Positions 24,041 through 34,112 of a DNA stretch of 64,000 bases are shown piece after piece. Every line of letters starts with the position of its first letter. Positions within the stretch are counted from its first letter, which is position 1. Source of the DNA: a virus; the IMG/VR virus record IMGVR_UViG_3300021093_000034, positions 20,693 through 84,692 of that record; one strand, given 5' to 3'. Below the pieces are notes generated by a model. The model ran no database searches and was not told the DNA's origin. It worked only from the letters and a program-made list of their open reading frames with translations. A program made the translations under genes and the position numbers.

Positions 24041-27000
24041 GTGGCAAAAAAAACTCCTCAAGAATTAAGAGCCGAACTAGATGCTCTTGATAAAAAAGTA
24101 CGCGAACAAGAGTCAATCGCACTTAAAGCAGCAAGACAGTTTGGTAGTGCAGCTACCAAACGACTAGAAGCAGCCCAGGCGGAAGCCAATCGGTTACGTG
24201 CTCTAGCCACAGAAAAATTTAAAGAATATGCGGCTGCGAATAAAGACAATCGTTTGACCTTTTTAAAGGCCGAACGAGAAAGATTGTTAGCCGAAGAGGA
24301 AGCATTAACAAAAGAATACAGCCTTGGACCCAACAACACGTTTTTAACCGGCGCCAAGTTGGAAGCCTGGGAAGCCCGAGTTAGACAGAACAACAAAGAT
24401 CTAAGCCAAAATTTCAAAGATATACAGGCTGAGTCAGGAGAAAATGCAGCAAAAGGACAAACTGCACAGGCACCGTTCAATGCTAATTTTGCTCCTGACA
24501 ATCCTGGCACCGGTAAAGCTGATACTACACAAAATGTCAATCAAGAACTTAATGCCGATGAAAAAAACAATCTTTTAAAAGGAGCAGCAGCTCAACGTGC
24601 TTTGGATCAAGCACAAGATCCAACCGCGGCCAACAAACAAAATCTCAGTAAGACGCAAGGATCTGCCGTCAAATCAGAATCAAATTTTACCGAAGCCGGT
24701 TCAACAAATTCAGACAATTCGGTTGTTGGCAATGATGTTACAGGTAAAAAAAGTGATTATGAAAATAATTTTAGTCTAAATACGAGAGGTGCTCGTGTTT
24801 TTACAAATAGATTACACGCTTACGAAAGCTATACGTATAGAATCTCTTTATTTTTGTTAACTAGGCAGGATTACAATGTATTATCTACTAACCCAAAAAA
24901 TTTTACGCCTACTTTTAGTTTAATCAGCAGCGGCGCCGGATTCGGAGCTCCTGGAGTCATTACTACCACCTACGAACGCAAATCCAGTCCATGGGGCGGG
25001 TATGAAGATGTGCCCACTACACAAACCAAAGCTGGCAGACACCCCGATTTTCAAACTGACTTTTTTATTGACAATCTACAGCTTTTAACAGTTGTAGGTC
25101 TAAATGCACAGACTAAATCATCAAACGCAATTGAAATATCTTTCAATATCGTTGAACCTTATGGACTGAGCTTGCTAGATAGATTGCTCAGTGCCTGCGA
25201 AACTAGCGGAGATAGAAACGCAAACTACATAGCTCAACCTTATCTATTACAAATTGACTTTTTAGCCAGCCCCACAGATGAGATGTTGTTTTCTGAGAAC
25301 AAAATCAACAACGTGATTGACACCAAGAGAATCGCAATAAAAATACAAGAAATGAAAATTAAACCTTCAGGCAGTGGCACTACATATGCTGTGAAGGCCA
25401 TTCCTTTTAATCACACAGCATTCAGTGTTACCGCTGCAGCACTACCTGTACCAATCAAAGTAGAGGCAGGCACAGTGGGTGAATTCTTCAGTAACAGCGA
25501 GGATTTTCAAAAAATATTCGCAAAAGAATTCAAGGTACAGGAAGAAAGACTAGAAAGCGAATTAAAAGCATGGATAGATATAGAATTTATTAGCGTAGGC
25601 GGACAACCACCGCGACCTGAGCAATTAGAAGCCAAACGTGCCGCATTAAAAAATGCAGACAGTTACAATTCAAAAAGTTATACTGCTGGGTACAACGAGT
25701 ACATGACCACCATTGCTAAAGATCAGCAATTGACCAAATTACCTCCAACTAAAATTGCATTTGCTATTGATAGTGAGTTTGTAAATTCTCTAATAGTTTC
25801 TGATAGTACTTCACAAAACACTGATGGTCGTATGATTGATCCTCGAACTACTGTAGGACAGACTGACCCGGGTTATAAAACTGTAGAAAGTTTTAATATC
25901 CGCGAAGGCACAAATGTTATTGAGGTAATTGATCAGGTGATGGCTAAAAGTCAATATATCAAGAGTCAAATTAAAACATTGCTCAAAGAACAGGCCGATC
26001 AACAGGCCAAGGAAGATTATAACAAAGGCAATGCCCGTACCAAAGATACTTCAGTGCCACAAAAAATAAATTGGTACAGAGTGGTACCCACTATTGCCTT
26101 GAATGATTTTGATGCTGCAAGAAATGATTACAGCAAGACTATTCTCTACAACGTTTTGCCATACAAGGCCGTAAATTCCTATCATCCCAATTTTCCAAAA
26201 ACAACAGCAGAAAGTGTGGCTGCAAAAGTGGTTAGGGAATATTTTTATGTGTACACTGGACTTAATCAGGACATAATCCGGCTAGATATAGATTTTGATA
26301 GTACTTACTTCACTCAACTAACCACATATAGAAATCAAGTGGCTAGATTAGGAACCAACGCACTAAGCGACCCAAAAGACTATCCTGACACTCAATTTGG
26401 TTTTCGAGCCAATTCGCAACAGACTATTTTACCAGGTACTATACATTTTGTTGGTTCGAATAAAGACAGTAACGGCATGAACACTGCCACAAACCCAGAA
26501 GAAAGAATAGTAGCCGACTTGAGAAAAAGCATATACACAAGTCAACGCGGCGATCTGCTGAACATAAAAATGCAAATTACTGGCGACCCTGCTTTTATAA
26601 AACAAGACGATATCTATTACAATCCTGGTACTCCGGCTGAGTATTTGGAATTTTCTCGCAGTCGCACAGATCGTGCCGAAGTCCCAATAAATTCTTCTGG
26701 ACAAATATTGTTTGATAACGAACAGATATTTGTAAAAGTGTATTTTCAAAATGCTGTTGACATCAACGATGATATAGGCATTGTTAACAAACAAGAGGTG
26801 CTTCAAAATGGCCGTAGAACAGATGGAACGTTTACTGGGGTGTATAAAGTACAAAAAGTTACTAGCGAATTCAGTCGCGGTCAATTTACTCAAACATTGG
26901 ACTTAATCAGGATGCCCGACATATTGCCCGAAACACCAGTTCCGGCCGGGCAAACAACACAAACAGGAACAACAGAAACTACAGCAAGTGCAAAGGCAAG

Positions 27001-27379
27001 TGAAGAGGCTGATAATAGCAAACGATCAGTTATATCTAGTAATCCAACAGGTGTAGCACCAAAACCGCAACCTCGCCTTGTAGAGGCTGCCAGACAACCA
27101 GCTGTAAGTGATCCTGCTATAAACAACGGCAATGGTAATACGCAACAAAATTCCAATACCTATCAATCTGCTCCACAAAACGCCAATAATGCTCAAAACA
27201 TAGCGCCTCAAAACTCAGCAGCGCGGACATTCAGTGATGCTTTTAGACAGGCCAGAAAAGACTTTGGTAACAAGCCCGGCGGCTATTTTGAATGGCGAGG
27301 GAAATTGTATCAAACCAATTATCAAAACGAACCGTTTGTGGCCAACCCAAAACCAGTCTACCCAGGAGCAAACGAATAA
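24041..27379 (+). CDS. Large baseplate hub-like protein
   Basis: This 1112-residue protein starts at GTG with GGAG at proper distance. It has an N-terminal charged coiled coil (1-140), a Gln/Asn/Ala-rich spacer to about 250, then beta-rich domains from about 260. These include DNLQLLTVVGLNAQTKSSNA (about 345) and GVYKVQKVTSEFSRGQFTQT (about 940), a pattern of hub proteins of gp27/gpD type where a ring domain closes with TLDLIR. The tail (960-1080) is again low complexity. It directly precedes the gp5 spike, which sits on the hub in T4. The hub role is inferred from this neighbourhood and the closing segment. Confidence 0.55.
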   Translation: MAKKTPQELRAELDALDKKVREQESIALKAARQFGSAATKRLEAAQAEANRLRALATEKFKEYAAANKDNRLTFLKAERERLLAEEEALTKEYSLGPNNTFLTGAKLEAWEARVRQNNKDLSQNFKDIQAESGENAAKGQTAQAPFNANFAPDNPGTGKADTTQNVNQELNADEKNNLLKGAAAQRALDQAQDPTAANKQNLSKTQGSAVKSESNFTEAGSTNSDNSVVGNDVTGKKSDYENNFSLNTRGARVFTNRLHAYESYTYRISLFLLTRQDYNVLSTNPKNFTPTFSLISSGAGFGAPGVITTTYERKSSPWGGYEDVPTTQTKAGRHPDFQTDFFIDNLQLLTVVGLNAQTKSSNAIEISFNIVEPYGLSLLDRLLSACETSGDRNANYIAQPYLLQIDFLASPTDEMLFSENKINNVIDTKRIAIKIQEMKIKPSGSGTTYAVKAIPFNHTAFSVTAAALPVPIKVEAGTVGEFFSNSEDFQKIFAKEFKVQEERLESELKAWIDIEFISVGGQPPRPEQLEAKRAALKNADSYNSKSYTAGYNEYMTTIAKDQQLTKLPPTKIAFAIDSEFVNSLIVSDSTSQNTDGRMIDPRTTVGQTDPGYKTVESFNIREGTNVIEVIDQVMAKSQYIKSQIKTLLKEQADQQAKEDYNKGNARTKDTSVPQKINWYRVVPTIALNDFDAARNDYSKTILYNVLPYKAVNSYHPNFPKTTAESVAAKVVREYFYVYTGLNQDIIRLDIDFDSTYFTQLTTYRNQVARLGTNALSDPKDYPDTQFGFRANSQQTILPGTIHFVGSNKDSNGMNTATNPEERIVADLRKSIYTSQRGDLLNIKMQITGDPAFIKQDDIYYNPGTPAEYLEFSRSRTDRAEVPINSSGQILFDNEQIFVKVYFQNAVDINDDIGIVNKQEVLQNGRRTDGTFTGVYKVQKVTSEFSRGQFTQTLDLIRMPDILPETPVPAGQTTQTGTTETTASAKASEEADNSKRSVISSNPTGVAPKPQPRLVEAARQPAVSDPAINNGNGNTQQNSNTYQSAPQNANNAQNIAPQNSAARTFSDAFRQARKDFGNKPGGYFEWRGKLYQTNYQNEPFVANPKPVYPGANE

Positions 27380-28866
27380 TGGCAAACAATGTACAAAAAT
27401 TAAATCGAGTTCCAGACTGGGCCGGATACACTTACAAAACTGGCGTCAATCTCAATTCTGGACCTTACATTGGTATCATAAAAAACAATGCCGATCCAGC
27501 TAGACAAGGACGTTTGGCTGTGTTTATCCCAGACATAGGCGGTAAAGAAGATGATCCAAGTGGTTGGTTTGTGGTTAGATATGCTAGCCCTTTCTTCGGC
27601 AGTACTTTGGGATTGCCTGGATCACCAGATAATGACACCTTCGCGGTATCACAACAAACTTATGGATTCTGGGCGGTACCCCCTGACCTAAACAATCAGG
27701 TGCTGGTAACATTTGTTATGGGCGACGCATCTAGAGGCTTTTGGTTCGGATGCATACCTAATACACAGTCCACACACATGTTGCCTGGCCTGGCTAGACC
27801 CAACGGAAATGCTTACGTAGGCAATACCAAAATACGCCCTGATGCCATATTTGGTGCAGGCAGAATTTCTAGTGACAGCTATTTGCCTGTGTCAGAATTG
27901 GTCTATGAACGTAAAGTTTTTGACAAAGTACCAAGATTTTTTGATTTGCCAACTGTGGTACATACTTGGCAGGCCAACATTGTAATAGAACAAGGACTGG
28001 ATAAAGATCCAGTAAGAGGCACAATAACCAGCAGCAGCCTAAGAGAGACACCCAGTCAAGTGGTAGGATTAAGCAGCCCTGGGCGAAGTTCTCCTGATAC
28101 TGTGGATTTTCCTAACCTACAAGACCTACTGGACAATCAGTTGTTCCCTGTTTCTTTAGCTCAGCAGTTTCCTAACAGAAAAGGTGGGCATTCCTTGGTC
28201 ATGGACGACGGGGATCTTTACGGACAAAGTAGACTGTTGCGATTGCGTAGCAGTGCTGGCCATCAGATTCTAATGCACGATACCGAAGATCTGATGTACA
28301 TTAGTAACAGTAAAGGCACTGCCTGGATAGAATTAACGCCAGATGGCAGTGTGAATGTGTTTAGTGCTAGCAATGTTAGTATCAGATCTCAACAGGACAT
28401 AAATTTTCATGCCGACAACAACATCAACTTACACAGCGGAAACACAATAAAAATGTTCGCTGAAAAATATTTTTTAAATCAAACACAAAGTTATCAACTT
28501 ACAGCCGCAAAAAATATCTCTTTAAATGCTGGTAATGTTGGTATTAAAAGCGGTACGAGCCTTTTGATGCAATCAGTCACCGGCGGTTGGCAGACTGCGG
28601 CAGACCTTGTACTGAAAGGAAGAAAAATTTTTCTCAATACTGGAACACCTGCTGAACCATTATCTAACCAACCGTTGGAGTTTTACAAACAGGGCAACGT
28701 ATTGTATGACAACGACACAAAATTGTGGATAAGATCTGATACCACATTTGAAAGCTTATCTCCGTTTGCTCCCACACACGAACCATGGACAAGGGCAACC
28801 GGGCAATATAAAAAGAACGACGGAAAAATTGTTCCATCCGTGCCACAAACGCCAGGAAAAATATAA
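27379..28866 (+). CDS. 5: Baseplate spike protein, gp5-type without lysozyme
   Basis: This 495-residue protein starts at the ATG overlapping the previous stop (TAATG). Residues 28-150 form an OB-type domain beginning GPYIGIIKNNADPARQGRLA, typical of gp5/VgrG. From about 300 short beta repeats (VSIRSQQDINFHADNNINLH) mark the triple-stranded beta-helix needle. T4 gp5 has a lysozyme domain between these two parts, but no such domain or Glu-containing lysozyme motif is visible here. The lytic function may reside in the next gene. Confidence 0.85.
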   Translation: MANNVQKLNRVPDWAGYTYKTGVNLNSGPYIGIIKNNADPARQGRLAVFIPDIGGKEDDPSGWFVVRYASPFFGSTLGLPGSPDNDTFAVSQQTYGFWAVPPDLNNQVLVTFVMGDASRGFWFGCIPNTQSTHMLPGLARPNGNAYVGNTKIRPDAIFGAGRISSDSYLPVSELVYERKVFDKVPRFFDLPTVVHTWQANIVIEQGLDKDPVRGTITSSSLRETPSQVVGLSSPGRSSPDTVDFPNLQDLLDNQLFPVSLAQQFPNRKGGHSLVMDDGDLYGQSRLLRLRSSAGHQILMHDTEDLMYISNSKGTAWIELTPDGSVNVFSASNVSIRSQQDINFHADNNINLHSGNTIKMFAEKYFLNQTQSYQLTAAKNISLNAGNVGIKSGTSLLMQSVTGGWQTAADLVLKGRKIFLNTGTPAEPLSNQPLEFYKQGNVLYDNDTKLWIRSDTTFESLSPFAPTHEPWTRATGQYKKNDGKIVPSVPQTPGKI

Positions 28867-29975
28867 TGGCCAATCGAGGAATTAACAACGCAGCGAATAA
28901 TATAGTAATCAGTCCTGCCGGGCGGCAGTCATTGACCAGAGTAGACGCTCCAAAAGGTGCTACCTTAAACAAAGTAAAAGACAATATAGCAACTCTCTCA
29001 AAATTTGAGACAAAATGTTTGTTAATACAACTTAGCAGTTTAGAAAGCAATATTAATGCAAATACAGTGAATATTGGTGTCCCAACAATAGGAACTTTCC
29101 GCGCTAATATCAATGCCAATACTGTGGTTTCGCACGCTAACACGTATTTTTCTAATGTTGCAGCAATAACTATTACCAACAGTGATCATACTGATATACA
29201 GTTGGGTATGCTGGGAAATATACAATTACCAAGTGTTGGCAGATTTGGAAGTAATACCATGGTTATAAAAAAATCTGTTGGCGGAAATATAACTGCGGGT
29301 AATTTTGTCCCAGGATTTACATACACAGTCACAAGTATTGGAACCACAAACTTTACTTTATGCGGATTAGAAGGAAATGTGGCGAACGTGGTAATAGGAA
29401 ATGTGTTTGTTGCCAATTCGTTGGGCACAGGCACAGGCACTGCGTTTTTGACCAACAATCAAATACTATTAGGCAGCGATCACACTGTAAGCGGCGACAT
29501 TCAGTTCAACTTGGTTACTTTAAAACTGGGCAAATATCAAAATAGTGACTATCTTCTTACTCGTTACGGATATAAAAACAGCGACGGAACCTGGGCAACA
29601 AAGGACGGAGTAGATTCGAACGATATTTTTTTACAAGCTACCGAAGTGCAGGATAACATATTGTACAATTTTATCCAAGAACAATATCCAGAACTGATAA
29701 GACAAGGAGCTATAAGAGACAGTGATAGTAAAGAAACTGTTGCCGGCATGCTGGCCTTGGCCTATCAATACCAGGATCTTGGCAATCCCCAGCTGAGGCA
29801 AAATATTTACAATAGTGACGGTACTATCAACATTGAAAATTATTCAATAGCTGCTAGAGCAAATGTTTGGCGAGAAACCGGGCAAACTGTAGACAGTCAA
29901 GGACGCCCGGGCCACATATATTTCAATGCCGGCAAATATGCAATTGGTACTTTGGGCGCAGACGTGCCAGAATAA
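28866..29975 (+). CDS. Baseplate protein with possible murein-acting tail
   Basis: This 369-residue protein has an N-terminal half of helices and beta stretches including a module FTYTVTSIGTTNFTLCG...GTGTGTAF (about 148-197) also found in gp6 of this phage. The C-terminal third has a helical block (EVQDNILYNFIQEQYPELIR, about 257-276), KETVAGMLALAYQYQ (about 288-302) and a final GHIYFNAGKYAIG. This resembles the helical tail domains I associate with baseplate lysozyme or transglycosylase units of aquatic phages. It overlaps gp5 by one base, and gp5 lacks its lysozyme, so a lytic role is attractive but unproven. Confidence 0.55.
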   Translation: MANRGINNAANNIVISPAGRQSLTRVDAPKGATLNKVKDNIATLSKFETKCLLIQLSSLESNINANTVNIGVPTIGTFRANINANTVVSHANTYFSNVAAITITNSDHTDIQLGMLGNIQLPSVGRFGSNTMVIKKSVGGNITAGNFVPGFTYTVTSIGTTNFTLCGLEGNVANVVIGNVFVANSLGTGTGTAFLTNNQILLGSDHTVSGDIQFNLVTLKLGKYQNSDYLLTRYGYKNSDGTWATKDGVDSNDIFLQATEVQDNILYNFIQEQYPELIRQGAIRDSDSKETVAGMLALAYQYQDLGNPQLRQNIYNSDGTINIENYSIAARANVWRETGQTVDSQGRPGHIYFNAGKYAIGTLGADVPE

Positions 29976-29983
29976 ATATACAT

Positions 29984-30364
29984 ATGGCTCTAATAAGATA
30001 CAAAGGTTTTAGCACGATTGATCAGAACAAAAAGTTTCGATTAACTGATGCTGAATTAATCAAGCGTGATTTACTAAATCATTTTGCTATCAGAAAAGGC
30101 GAAAAATTAATGAACGCCAATTTTGGTAGCATTATTTGGAGTCTGTTGTTTGAACCTTTGACCGCGGACGTTAAAGCTTTAATTGTAAATGATATCAATG
30201 GAATTGTAAATTCGGATCCTAGAATCCGAGTAGATAATGTGCTGGTTGATCAGCTAGACATAGGTCTACAAATTCAGGTTGACATCACTATTCTGCCTGA
30301 TAATTATAGCGATAGTATCAATTTACAGTTCAATCGCGAACTTAACACTGTAGTAGCTGCATAA
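29984..30364 (+). CDS. 25: Baseplate wedge protein, gp25-type
   Basis: This 126-residue protein belongs to the gp25/gpW family: FRLTDAELIKRDLLNHFAIR (about 18-37), KGEKLMNANFGSIIWSLLFE (38-57), and an alternating beta C-terminus. gp25 ties the inner wedge ring to the sheath initiation site. The frame is open far upstream, but only the ATG at 29984, 8 bases after the preceding stop, gives the family N-terminus. Confidence 0.92.
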   Translation: MALIRYKGFSTIDQNKKFRLTDAELIKRDLLNHFAIRKGEKLMNANFGSIIWSLLFEPLTADVKALIVNDINGIVNSDPRIRVDNVLVDQLDIGLQIQVDITILPDNYSDSINLQFNRELNTVVAA

Positions 30365-30384
30365 AAATACCACTTTATAATTTC

Positions 30385-30392
30385 TATAAATA
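30385..30392 (+). promoter_or_regulatory. Late promoter TATAAATA for gp6
   Basis: A perfect octamer 21 bases ahead of the gp6 start codon in a 49-base spacer, with AGG as ribosome site. It would drive the large wedge and fibre genes. Confidence 0.75.
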
Positions 30393-30413
30393 CTAGAACA
30401 AGGTATTTTTGAC

Positions 30414-33400
30414 ATGGCTATTACTACAAGACAAACCAGTTTACTAGTTCAACAAGATTGGACTAAAATCTATCAAACTTTTAGGGAAGCTGATTTTCAG
30501 AGTTTTGATTACGAAACTTTACGAAAATCAATGATTGAATATCTACGTACTTACTACCCCGAAGATTTCAATGATTACACAGAAAGTTCTGAATATATTG
30601 CCCTAATAGATCTAATAGCTTTTTTAGGACAAAGTTTAGCTTTTAGAGCCGACCTTAACGCTAGAGAAAATTTTATAGATACGGCCGAACGTAGAGACAG
30701 TATTCTAAAGTTGGCTAGATTAGTAAGTTATAATCCCAAGCGCAGTGTGCCTGCGTCGGGCTTTTTAAAGTTTGACAGTGTAAGTACTACAGAAGCGGTG
30801 TTTGACAGCACAGGCATCAATTTAAGCAACATTGTTATAAACTGGAACGACAGTACCAACGAAAACTGGCTAGAGCAATTTACTGCTGTACTTAATGCGT
30901 CATTGGTAGCAACACAAGCAATTGGCAAGCCGGGAGCAACAAAAAGTTTAAGCGGAGTTAAAACCGACGAGTACACCATTGATGTAATCAGTGGAATAAC
31001 ACCAACATATCCGTATTCTGCTGCTATTGCAGGTGTTACTTATCCATTTGAAATTGTAAGTGCTACCAGCAACGAACAAAACTACATATATGAATCCACT
31101 CCAAGCCCTGGTGGCGCTTTTAACTTTTTATATAGAAACGACAATCAAGGCAACGCAAGCAACAACACCGGATACTTTTTTTATTTTAAACAAGGCGAAC
31201 TAAACAGTCTTGATTTTTCAATTACAGAAAGTTTGCCTAATAGAATTGTCAATATCAACTTTGACAATATCAACAATTCAGACGTTTGGCTGTATTCAGT
31301 TTCCTCAAGCGGTAATGTAAGCGAACTCTGGACGCAAGTACCTGCAGTCAATGGTATAAATGTAATTTACAACAATTTTGAGGAAAGAAACTTATACAGC
31401 GTTGCATCACGTGCAAATGATCAAATTGATTTAGTGTTTGGCGATGGGTCGTTTACTAATATTCCTATAGGTAATTTTAGAATATTTTACAGAGTTAGTA
31501 ATAACATCACTTACAAAATAACTCCAGACGAAATGTCCAGCATTGCAATTAACGTTCCTTATGTGGGCAGAACCGGCAGAGCTGAAACACTAACAGTAAG
31601 AGCAAGTCTTCAATATACAGTGACTAATGCTATTTCTAGAGAAAGTCTTGAGGACATACGGACCAAAGCTCCGCAACAGTATTATACTCAGAATCGTATG
31701 GTAACAGGTGAGGATTACAATGTGTTGCCCTACACCAGTTTCAACAACATGTTAAAACTCAAGGCTGTCAATCGTACTAGTTCGGGCATCAGTAGATATC
31801 TTGATGTAATTGATACTACTGGCAAATATTCAAGTACCAATATATTCGCCGAAGATGGAATAATTTACAAAGAAGATTATCAAGAGACTGAAAATTTTCA
31901 ATTCACAAGCAGCACTGAAGTAAATGCTATAGTCAGAAATACCATAAAGCCTCTGATATCGAGTATTACAACCAGGCATTTGTATTACGACACAGCTACC
32001 AGAAACAGTCCACAAGGCACAACAATTGTGGCGACCAGCATGGTAGTAGGAACAGTTTATAAAATTATATCAGTAGGCTCTACTACATTTACAAACTTTG
32101 GTGCTAGTGCAAACACAGTAGGCACAATATTTACTGCAACTGCTGCTGGAACTGGCAACGGCACAGTAGCAACAGTAGCGGTGTGGACTCAGACTACTAG
32201 TTCAGGCAGCAGAAGCACAGGTACATTTAATAGCCCAAATTACACATTTTTAGTACAAGGAAGTCTTGTAAAATTTGTTGCACCAGCTGGCAAATATTTT
32301 GACGCACAAAATCAACTTCAAACAGGTACTCCTAGTACAGAATTTCAAAAAACTATATTATGGGCTAGTATAATCGACTATGATAATCCTGGATTAACCG
32401 CAGTTGCTACCTTGAGTGTGGTCGTACCTACTGGTTCTATTGTGAGCGAAATAATCCCTGTATTCGCCAATGATTGGTCAGAAACGCTAATAAACAACAT
32501 CATACTTCAAGTACTCAGTTATAAAACTTTTGGTTTGAGATACGATATACCAAGCAAAACATGGCAACTGATTGAAAGCCAAAATTTAGGATCAGGTTCG
32601 TTTAGCCTTGCCAATGCAGGTAGTACCGCTGGTACAGGATTAGATAACAGTTGGTTTATAAAATTAAGTTTTGCTAATAATGAATATACTACAATCAGTC
32701 GAGGCCTGAATTATTTTTTCCAAAGCGAACGCGAAACAAGATTTTATTTTGATCCAGATATTAGAGTGTACGATAGTAGAACTGCAACTACCCTGATTGA
32801 CAGTATCAAAGTGTTGCGTACCAATACAGAACCTGACAGCAGCGAAAGTCTATTTTACAGTCAAACTTACAGAATTTGGCAGAGAGCCATTGGCCCTGAC
32901 GGTATAGATGATAATCGTAAAATCAAAATAACTTTTCCTGATGATAATCTTGACGAAGTGCCAGATGATCCAGATTTGTTTGTTGAATTAGTAGCACCCA
33001 CTATAAACAGTGAAAACAAGTACGTATTTTTTTTAGAAGCAACCGATCAATATAATTTTTTGCTGTACAATCCGGTTGATCAAGCAGTTATTGTAACAGC
33101 TTATGCAGATGAAGATGAAATATTAACAAATATTTCTTTATATGCCACTGGCACCATATTTTATGCCACCGACGAGGATATATTTTACGAATCACAAGGA
33201 ATTTTGCTTAATGAAGTAAACAATTATGTTGCTCGAATTGGTCGACAAGATTTGCAATTCCAATATAAGCATAATGCTCCTAATAACAGACGCATTGACC
33301 CTAGTCCTAACAATATTATTGATTTTTACATCTTGACCAAGACTTACAGCAATGATTATTTTGCATACATCACAGACACCAGTGGCAAGGTCACACAACC

Positions 33401-34112
33401 AGTTACTCCTTCGATTGACGAACTCAAAACAGAATTTGGTTCAATTGAACAATACAAGACTATCAGTGACAGTATAATTTACAATCCGGCAGTGTTTAAA
33501 CCGTTGTTTGGTAACAAGGCTGATGCAGCACTGAGAGCAACATTTAAAGTTATTAAAAACCCAAATGTTACAATAAGTGATAACGAAATTAAAAGTCAGG
33601 TTGTAGCAGCTATCAACACTTATTTTGACATCAATAATTGGGACTTTGGGGAAACTTTTTATTTTAGTGAACTTAGTGCATATCTACACACTTCGTTGGT
33701 ACCAAATGTAAGCAGTATTGTTATAGTGCCTTCAAATATTGACACACAATTTGGTACCTTGTATCAAATTGATGCCAAACCTGATGAAATTTTAGTAAGC
33801 GCAGCAACAGTAGATAACGTACAAATTATTTCTGCTATTACAGCAGCACAACTTAATATGGCATCAGGTGGTGGCGGTGGTGGTGGCGGTGGATCATCTG
33901 GTGGTGGATCAGGTGGTGGTGGATCATCTGGTGGCGGTGGATCATCTGGTGGTGGATCGTCTGGTGGTGGATCAGGTGGTGGCGGTGGTGGTGGCGGTGG
34001 ATCATCTGGTGGTGGATCAGGTGGTGGTGGATCATCTGGTGGCGGTGGATCATCTGGTGGTGGATCGTCTGGTGGTGGATCAGGTGGTGGCGGTGGTGGA
34101 GGATATTATTAA
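30414..34112 (+). CDS. 6: Baseplate wedge protein, gp6-type, long form
   Basis: The 1232-residue protein opens with the gp6 N-terminus: QQDWTKIYQTFREADFQSFD, YLRTYYPEDFNDY, FLGQSLAFRADLNARENFID and ESLEDIRTKAPQQYYTQNRM (about 405-424). T4 gp6 is 660 residues; the extra length comes from inserted beta modules, including a GTVYKIISVGSTTFTNFGAS segment at about 547-566 shared with the 28866 gene. It ends with a pure Gly/Ser tail of about 80 residues made of a 36-residue tandem repeat. gp6 dimers close the inner baseplate ring. The wedge role is secure; the tail is odd. Confidence 0.9.
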   Translation: MAITTRQTSLLVQQDWTKIYQTFREADFQSFDYETLRKSMIEYLRTYYPEDFNDYTESSEYIALIDLIAFLGQSLAFRADLNARENFIDTAERRDSILKLARLVSYNPKRSVPASGFLKFDSVSTTEAVFDSTGINLSNIVINWNDSTNENWLEQFTAVLNASLVATQAIGKPGATKSLSGVKTDEYTIDVISGITPTYPYSAAIAGVTYPFEIVSATSNEQNYIYESTPSPGGAFNFLYRNDNQGNASNNTGYFFYFKQGELNSLDFSITESLPNRIVNINFDNINNSDVWLYSVSSSGNVSELWTQVPAVNGINVIYNNFEERNLYSVASRANDQIDLVFGDGSFTNIPIGNFRIFYRVSNNITYKITPDEMSSIAINVPYVGRTGRAETLTVRASLQYTVTNAISRESLEDIRTKAPQQYYTQNRMVTGEDYNVLPYTSFNNMLKLKAVNRTSSGISRYLDVIDTTGKYSSTNIFAEDGIIYKEDYQETENFQFTSSTEVNAIVRNTIKPLISSITTRHLYYDTATRNSPQGTTIVATSMVVGTVYKIISVGSTTFTNFGASANTVGTIFTATAAGTGNGTVATVAVWTQTTSSGSRSTGTFNSPNYTFLVQGSLVKFVAPAGKYFDAQNQLQTGTPSTEFQKTILWASIIDYDNPGLTAVATLSVVVPTGSIVSEIIPVFANDWSETLINNIILQVLSYKTFGLRYDIPSKTWQLIESQNLGSGSFSLANAGSTAGTGLDNSWFIKLSFANNEYTTISRGLNYFFQSERETRFYFDPDIRVYDSRTATTLIDSIKVLRTNTEPDSSESLFYSQTYRIWQRAIGPDGIDDNRKIKITFPDDNLDEVPDDPDLFVELVAPTINSENKYVFFLEATDQYNFLLYNPVDQAVIVTAYADEDEILTNISLYATGTIFYATDEDIFYESQGILLNEVNNYVARIGRQDLQFQYKHNAPNNRRIDPSPNNIIDFYILTKTYSNDYFAYITDTSGKVTQPVTPSIDELKTEFGSIEQYKTISDSIIYNPAVFKPLFGNKADAALRATFKVIKNPNVTISDNEIKSQVVAAINTYFDINNWDFGETFYFSELSAYLHTSLVPNVSSIVIVPSNIDTQFGTLYQIDAKPDEILVSAATVDNVQIISAITAAQLNMASGGGGGGGGGSSGGGSGGGGSSGGGGSSGGGSSGGGSGGGGGGGGGSSGGGSGGGGSSGGGGSSGGGSSGGGSGGGGGGGYY
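33867..34103 (+). repeat. 108-bp tandem repeat coding Gly/Ser tail
   Basis: Copies start at 33867 and 33975, with a partial third at 34083, spaced exactly 108 bases. As far as I can see by eye the first two are identical. Each encodes 36 Gly/Ser residues. Smaller GGTGGTGGATCA-type units make up each copy, so slippage or unequal crossing-over is the likely origin. It keeps the gp6 reading frame open and ends in GYY before the stop. Confidence 0.9.

Noticed and set aside
24058-24540. 160-residue minus-strand ORF inside the hub-like gene
   Set aside because: It overlaps completely with a long plus-strand gene with a good ribosome site, shows no recognised domain, and is typical antisense open frame.
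29971-29978. AATAAATA ahead of gp25 as a late promoter
   Set aside because: The octamer contains the stop codon of the previous gene and would place the transcription start on the ATG itself, so it is probably chance.
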